64,000 nt of DNA from Lentibacter sp. (lineage in GTDB: Bacteria; Pseudomonadota; Alphaproteobacteria; Rhodobacterales; Rhodobacteraceae). Every line of letters begins with the position of its first letter. Positions within the stretch are counted from its first letter, which is position 1. Shown here one piece after another: positions 60,750-64,000 of this stretch. The DNA is taken from positions 62,001-126,000 of the forward strand of contig JADGEJ010000003.1 of the NCBI GenBank assembly GCA_016744435.1, given 5' to 3'. The notes below the pieces were generated by a model. It saw only the letters and a list, made by a program, of their open reading frames with translations. It ran no database searches and was not told the DNA's origin. The position numbers and the translations under genes are program-made.

Positions 60750-62380
60750 GAGCGAAGATCAGGCAGTTGGTAGTCGGCGAACTGCTTGCGCAAGTTGAGT
60801 TTGGAGACCTTGCCAGTGGCTGTCATTGGCAGCTCATCGACCCACAAGATGTCATCAGGCAACTGCCATTTGGCGAAGTGCTCGGACATATGCGTGTGCA
60901 TCTCTTCGAGGCTTGGCTTCTCGTCGCCAGCCGCCACGGCAACCAGAACTGGCCGCTCGTCCCACTTGGGGTGCGCAATGGCGATGACGGCGCAGTTGGC
61001 AACCGCGGCGTGCGCCATGGCTGTGTTCTCAAGGTCAATCGAGCTGATCCATTCGCCGCCTGATTTTACCAAGTCTTTGGCGCGGTCTTGAATGTTGAGA
61101 AAGCCTTGTGCGTCGATGCTGGCGACGTCACCTGTGCCAAACCAGCCCTCGGCGTCAAACGCGGTTTTGCTGGCCTCAGCGTTGTTGTAGTAGCTGGAAA
61201 TAACCGCGTTGCCGCGCACGAAAAGCTCGCCTGCTGCTTCGCCGTCGTGCGGCAGTTTGTTGCCGTCTTCATCGGTGATCTTGAGATCAACGCCAAAGAC
61301 GCGGCGGCCTTGCAGAGACTTCTTGTTGATCTGCTCCTCAAAGTTTTGGTTCTTTACCCAAGGTGGCATTTTGCCGTGCGTGCCAAGCGGGCTCATTTCT
61401 GTCATGCCCCAAGCGTGGATAACATCAACGCCTTGCTTCTCGAAGCCCTCGATCATGCTGCGTGGCGCAGCAGAGCCACCAATCACAACTTCGGCAAAGT
61501 TTTCGGGCTTGCGGCCCTGCGCCTTGATCTCGTTTGAGAGGCCAAGCCAGACAGTCGGGACGCCCCAAGCCGAGAGCACTTTTTCGTCGTCCATCAGCTT
61601 GAACAGGCTCGGGCCGTCAAGGGCTGCGCCGGGCATGACAAGCGAGGTGCCCATCAGCGGAGCGGAGTAGGGCAGGCCCCATGCGTTGACGTGAAACTGC
61701 GGCACAACTGGCAGGATCTTGTCGCCGGGTTTGTAGCCGTTGCCCAACACCAGCGCGGCATAAAGCGCGTGCAGCACTGTCGAGCGGTGCGAGTAGAGCG
61801 CGCCTTTCGGGTGGCCTGTTGTGCCGGAAGTATAGCACAGACCCGAGGCTGTGTTTTCGTCAAACTGCGGCCAGTCGATGCTGTCAGGCTGGCCTTCGAG
61901 CAGCTCTTCATAGCAGAGCGCGTTCAGCGTGTTGTCAGGCATATGCGCACGATCGGTCATCACCACATAGGTCATGTCTTTTGGCAGGTGGTCTTTTACG
62001 GCCTCCAGAACCGGCACAAAAGTTGTGTCGGTGAAGAACACTTTGTCTTCGGCGTGATTGACGATGTAGATTAGCTGCTCGGCCGAGAGGCGCGGGTTGA
62101 GCGTGTGGCAGATGGCGCCGATGCCGGAGATGCCGTAGTAAAGCTCGAAATGGCGGTAGCCGTTCCAGGCCAGCGTTGCGACGCGGTCGCCCAGCTTGAC
62201 GCCAAGGCCCTCGAGGGCATGCGCGAGTTGCGCCGTGCGGGCGGCAGTTTCGATGTACGTCTGGCGGTGAATGTCGCCTTCGGTGCGCGCCGAAATGATC
62301 TCGCTGTCGCCGTGTGCTTCGGCTGCGTACTTCAGAATATCGCTAATAAGCAGCGCTTGCTGCATCATCATGCCTTCCAT
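60746..62380 (-). CDS. Acyl-CoA ligase, DmdB-like (AMP-forming)
   Basis: A 544-residue ANL-superfamily ligase. The ATP loop is CYTSGTTGHPKGALYSHRS, the A5-like motif is IHAWGMTEMSP, the adenylate contact is GWFGTGDVASID, and the C-terminal catalytic Lys lies in MTATGKVSKLNLRKQF. The N-terminal part with LISDILKYAAEAHGDSEI and LAWNGYRHFELYYGISGIG resembles DmdB, the methylmercaptopropionyl-CoA ligase of DMSP demethylation, as well as medium-chain acyl-CoA ligases. Several paralogs usually exist in Roseobacter genomes, so the substrate is open. GGGAGA precedes the ATG. Confidence 0.85.
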   Translation of the reverse strand: MEGMMMQQALLISDILKYAAEAHGDSEIISARTEGDIHRQTYIETAARTAQLAHALEGLGVKLGDRVATLAWNGYRHFELYYGISGIGAICHTLNPRLSAEQLIYIVNHAEDKVFFTDTTFVPVLEAVKDHLPKDMTYVVMTDRAHMPDNTLNALCYEELLEGQPDSIDWPQFDENTASGLCYTSGTTGHPKGALYSHRSTVLHALYAALVLGNGYKPGDKILPVVPQFHVNAWGLPYSAPLMGTSLVMPGAALDGPSLFKLMDDEKVLSAWGVPTVWLGLSNEIKAQGRKPENFAEVVIGGSAAPRSMIEGFEKQGVDVIHAWGMTEMSPLGTHGKMPPWVKNQNFEEQINKKSLQGRRVFGVDLKITDEDGNKLPHDGEAAGELFVRGNAVISSYYNNAEASKTAFDAEGWFGTGDVASIDAQGFLNIQDRAKDLVKSGGEWISSIDLENTAMAHAAVANCAVIAIAHPKWDERPVLVAVAAGDEKPSLEEMHTHMSEHFAKWQLPDDILWVDELPMTATGKVSKLNLRKQFADYQLPDLRS

Positions 62381-62472
62381 GAGGCTTTCTCCCTTTTATT
62401 GTTGCGCACAGACTAACCCCGCCAAAGGGGAGTCTCCAAGCAGCTTTATGTCGTTACGTTGCGGCGCGGTAA

Positions 62473-64000
62473 TTAGAGGGCAATCTTGAGGGTGCCGCCA
62501 GCCTCAGCAGCGCGTGATTGGCAGAGGATGATCTCGCTCTCGCGTTGCTTGGCCGACAGCACAAAGTCGCGGTGTTCAACCTCGCCAGAAATCAGCCCGC
62601 ATTTGCACACACCGCAGATGCCGTCAGAGCATTTCACGTCGACATGGATGCCATTTTCGGCCAGCACATCAGTCGCTGATTTGTCGGCAGGCACATGCAA
62701 GGCGCGGCCATCTTTGAGCTTGAGGGTGAAGGCGTGGTTTTCATACTCAGGCTGCTTGGGGGCTGAAAAGTGCTCAAGGTGGCGCGCCTCATCAGGGAAG
62801 CCCTGGCGTGTGGCGGCGTCTATCACGCCGTCCATGTAGCGCTCGGGTCCGCAGGTGTAGATGTGTTGGCCCGAGGTGTAGCCTTTGAGGGCTTCGTCGA
62901 GGTCAGCGCGGCTGCCTTCGTCAGAGAAGTGATAGTGCACGCGGCCCGCCCAAGGCATTTTTGCGAGGTCATCCAAGTAGCCCGCCGTCGCGCGTGAGCT
63001 GCAAGAGTAGTGCAGCGCAAAGTCGCGGCCCAAGGCGTGTAAGCGGTGCGCAAAGGCGATCATCGGGGTGATGCCGATGCCGCCGCCCATGAGGAATGTC
63101 TTGCTGGCGCTCTCGTCTAGCTCGAAGTGGTTGATCGGATAGGAGACAAACACTTTACGCCCCTCGGTGAAGATCCGGTGCATCAGTGCCGAGCCTCCGC
63201 GGCCCTCGCCTTCGCGCAGCACGCCGATCTGGAATTTGCTGCGATCGGCGGGGTCGCCAGACATGGAGTACTGCCGCAGGAACTCGGGCGAAACCAAGAT
63301 GTCGAGATGCGCGCCTGCGCTCCATTCGGGCAGGGGCAGCCCGCCCTCGGTGGCGAACTCATATTTGGTTACATCGCCAGTCATGGCCTCGACTTTGGAA
63401 AGGTTCAGGCGCATCACGGGCGAGGCTGTGTCGCTGGTGTAGCGGTGCACGACCGACATGTCGCCGGCAGCAATGCGCCGCTTGTACTCTTCCGCGCTGA
63501 CCATGTTTTCGTAGGCTTTGATGCCTTCCTCACGATCCATCGGGAACGGGTAGGGCCACGGGTGCGGCGCGAGCGGGGCGGGGTAGACAGCGAGAGTTTG
63601 GTCTTCAAACTTGAGGTCAAGGCCCGTCTGCAAGGCGCGGCGGTTAACGGGGTGTACTGTCGGGCGGTATGAGCCGTCGCCTTGCAGCTCGATATCCCAC
63701 CACCACTTTTTAGCGTCCCTTGAGCTGCCGTTGCCGAGCGCGTCATCGAGACGCGCCAGCAAGGGCGCGGCGAGAGGCACATTGGACGCCGCCCAGCGGA
63801 AGGGGGCTTCTGCGAACAGGCCCTCAAGGTTCCATGGGCAGGTTTTCATGCAGCGGCCACACATCGCGCCGCCGAGTGTGCCGATCCGGTAGCTGGTGCA
63901 TTGCTGGCTGTCTGACTTCCAGATCTCGTAGCCGTTGAACATCCGCTTTGGCCCTGCTGTGATTGCCCCTGATGGGCACTCACGGGCGCATTTGTTGCAG
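62473..64000 (-). CDS. 3' part of a fused iron-sulfur / PDR reductase, probably a reductive dehalogenase (RdhA-PDR fusion)
   Basis: About 508 codons are visible; the gene continues past the right edge. The visible N-terminal part has two ferredoxin-type clusters: CNKCARECPSGAI (encoded at about 63961-63999) and CGRCMKTCPWNLEG, with MFNGYEIWKSD between them. This is the pattern of the cobalamin-dependent reductive dehalogenases of the NpRdhA/BhbA type. A phthalate-dioxygenase-reductase module follows: flavin motif RQYSMSGDP, nucleotide site MGGGIGITPM, and a 2Fe-2S ferredoxin with CSDGICGVCKCGL and a later Cys in LCQSRA. BhbA-type enzymes are self-sufficient NAD(P)H-dependent dehalogenases. 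The B12-binding domain is outside the window, so the call is inference. Confidence 0.75.
   Translation of the reverse strand, partial: CNKCARECPSGAITAGPKRMFNGYEIWKSDSQQCTSYRIGTLGGAMCGRCMKTCPWNLEGLFAEAPFRWAASNVPLAAPLLARLDDALGNGSSRDAKKWWWDIELQGDGSYRPTVHPVNRRALQTGLDLKFEDQTLAVYPAPLAPHPWPYPFPMDREEGIKAYENMVSAEEYKRRIAAGDMSVVHRYTSDTASPVMRLNLSKVEAMTGDVTKYEFATEGGLPLPEWSAGAHLDILVSPEFLRQYSMSGDPADRSKFQIGVLREGEGRGGSALMHRIFTEGRKVFVSYPINHFELDESASKTFLMGGGIGITPMIAFAHRLHALGRDFALHYSCSSRATAGYLDDLAKMPWAGRVHYHFSDEGSRADLDEALKGYTSGQHIYTCGPERYMDGVIDAATRQGFPDEARHLEHFSAPKQPEYENHAFTLKLKDGRALHVPADKSATDVLAENGIHVDVKCSDGICGVCKCGLISGEVEHRDFVLSAKQRESEIILCQSRAAEAGGTLKIAL

Noticed and set aside
1-64000. CRISPR arrays, tRNA and rRNA genes
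   Set aside because: I saw no regularly spaced direct repeats and no cloverleaf-like or rRNA-like stretches; the only tandem repeat is the flp duplication.

Overview
The window is chromosomal DNA of an alphaproteobacterium, most likely a marine Rhodobacterales (Roseobacter group) strain. Support comes from the aa3 oxidase operon running on through surf1, thrC, an M16 peptidase and topA, from the form of the Tad locus, from a DmdB-like acyl-CoA ligase and from FnrL-type boxes. Base composition is moderately GC-rich, coding density is high, and genes in operons often overlap at ATGA, GTGA or TGATG junctions. I saw no rRNA, tRNA or CRISPR array.

Layout. (1) 0-5 kb: one-carbon folate genes fhs and folD, a PdeM-like phosphoesterase with an altered metal-binding motif, then an AAA ATPase with a small membrane protein. 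(2) 5.3-17.9 kb: a polytopic protein resembling GT-C glycosyltransferases, followed by a complete core Tad pilus assembly locus on the minus strand (three flp pilins, two of them identical tandem copies, then cpaB, cpaC, an OmpA lipoprotein, cpaE, cpaF, tadB, tadC, two TPR lipoproteins and the prepilin peptidase cpaA). (3) 18.2-23.4 kb: a lytic transglycosylase and a four-gene set (UbiA/DPPR synthase-like, DprE1-like, DprE2-like, YbhN/AglD-like membrane protein) that looks like a pathway for polyprenyl-phosphate arabinose. (4) 23.5-38 kb, minus strand: a 3-oxoacid CoA-transferase pair, topA, dprA, an FAD-linked dehydrogenase, GNAT, M16 peptidase, thrC, surf1, then ctaE, ctaG, a small protein, ctaB and ctaC. 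tldD diverges from ctaC across a perfect FNR box.

(5) 39.5-40.3 kb: mobile-element debris, namely an IS110-type transposase remnant touching tldD and a 266-bp MITE-like element with long terminal inverted repeats. (6) 40.3-51.3 kb: a catabolic island with a LysR regulator, GNAT, a polar amino acid ABC transporter, class III aminotransferase, CoA-transferase A/B, two M20 hydrolases and an alanine racemase-like protein. It looks like a route for taking up, deacylating, racemising, transaminating and CoA-activating an unidentified N-acylated amino compound. (7) 51.9-56.4 kb: ccoGHIS, the maturation genes of cbb3 oxidase, without ccoNOQP next to them and with a near-perfect FNR box upstream. (8) 56.4-64 kb, minus strand: a Hint-domain protein, a D,D-carboxypeptidase with a SPOR domain, an NADPH-dependent oxidoreductase, a PaaI-type thioesterase, a DmdB-like acyl-CoA ligase, and the 3' part of a large reductase that resembles the fused reductive dehalogenases (RdhA plus a phthalate-dioxygenase-reductase module) and runs off the right edge.

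The most interesting possibilities are a link between the Tad pilus, the GT-C-like protein and the arabinose-lipid genes (arabinosylated pili or envelope), the unassigned catabolic island, and the fused reductive dehalogenase. All functional statements come from reading motifs and gene order; no database search was possible.
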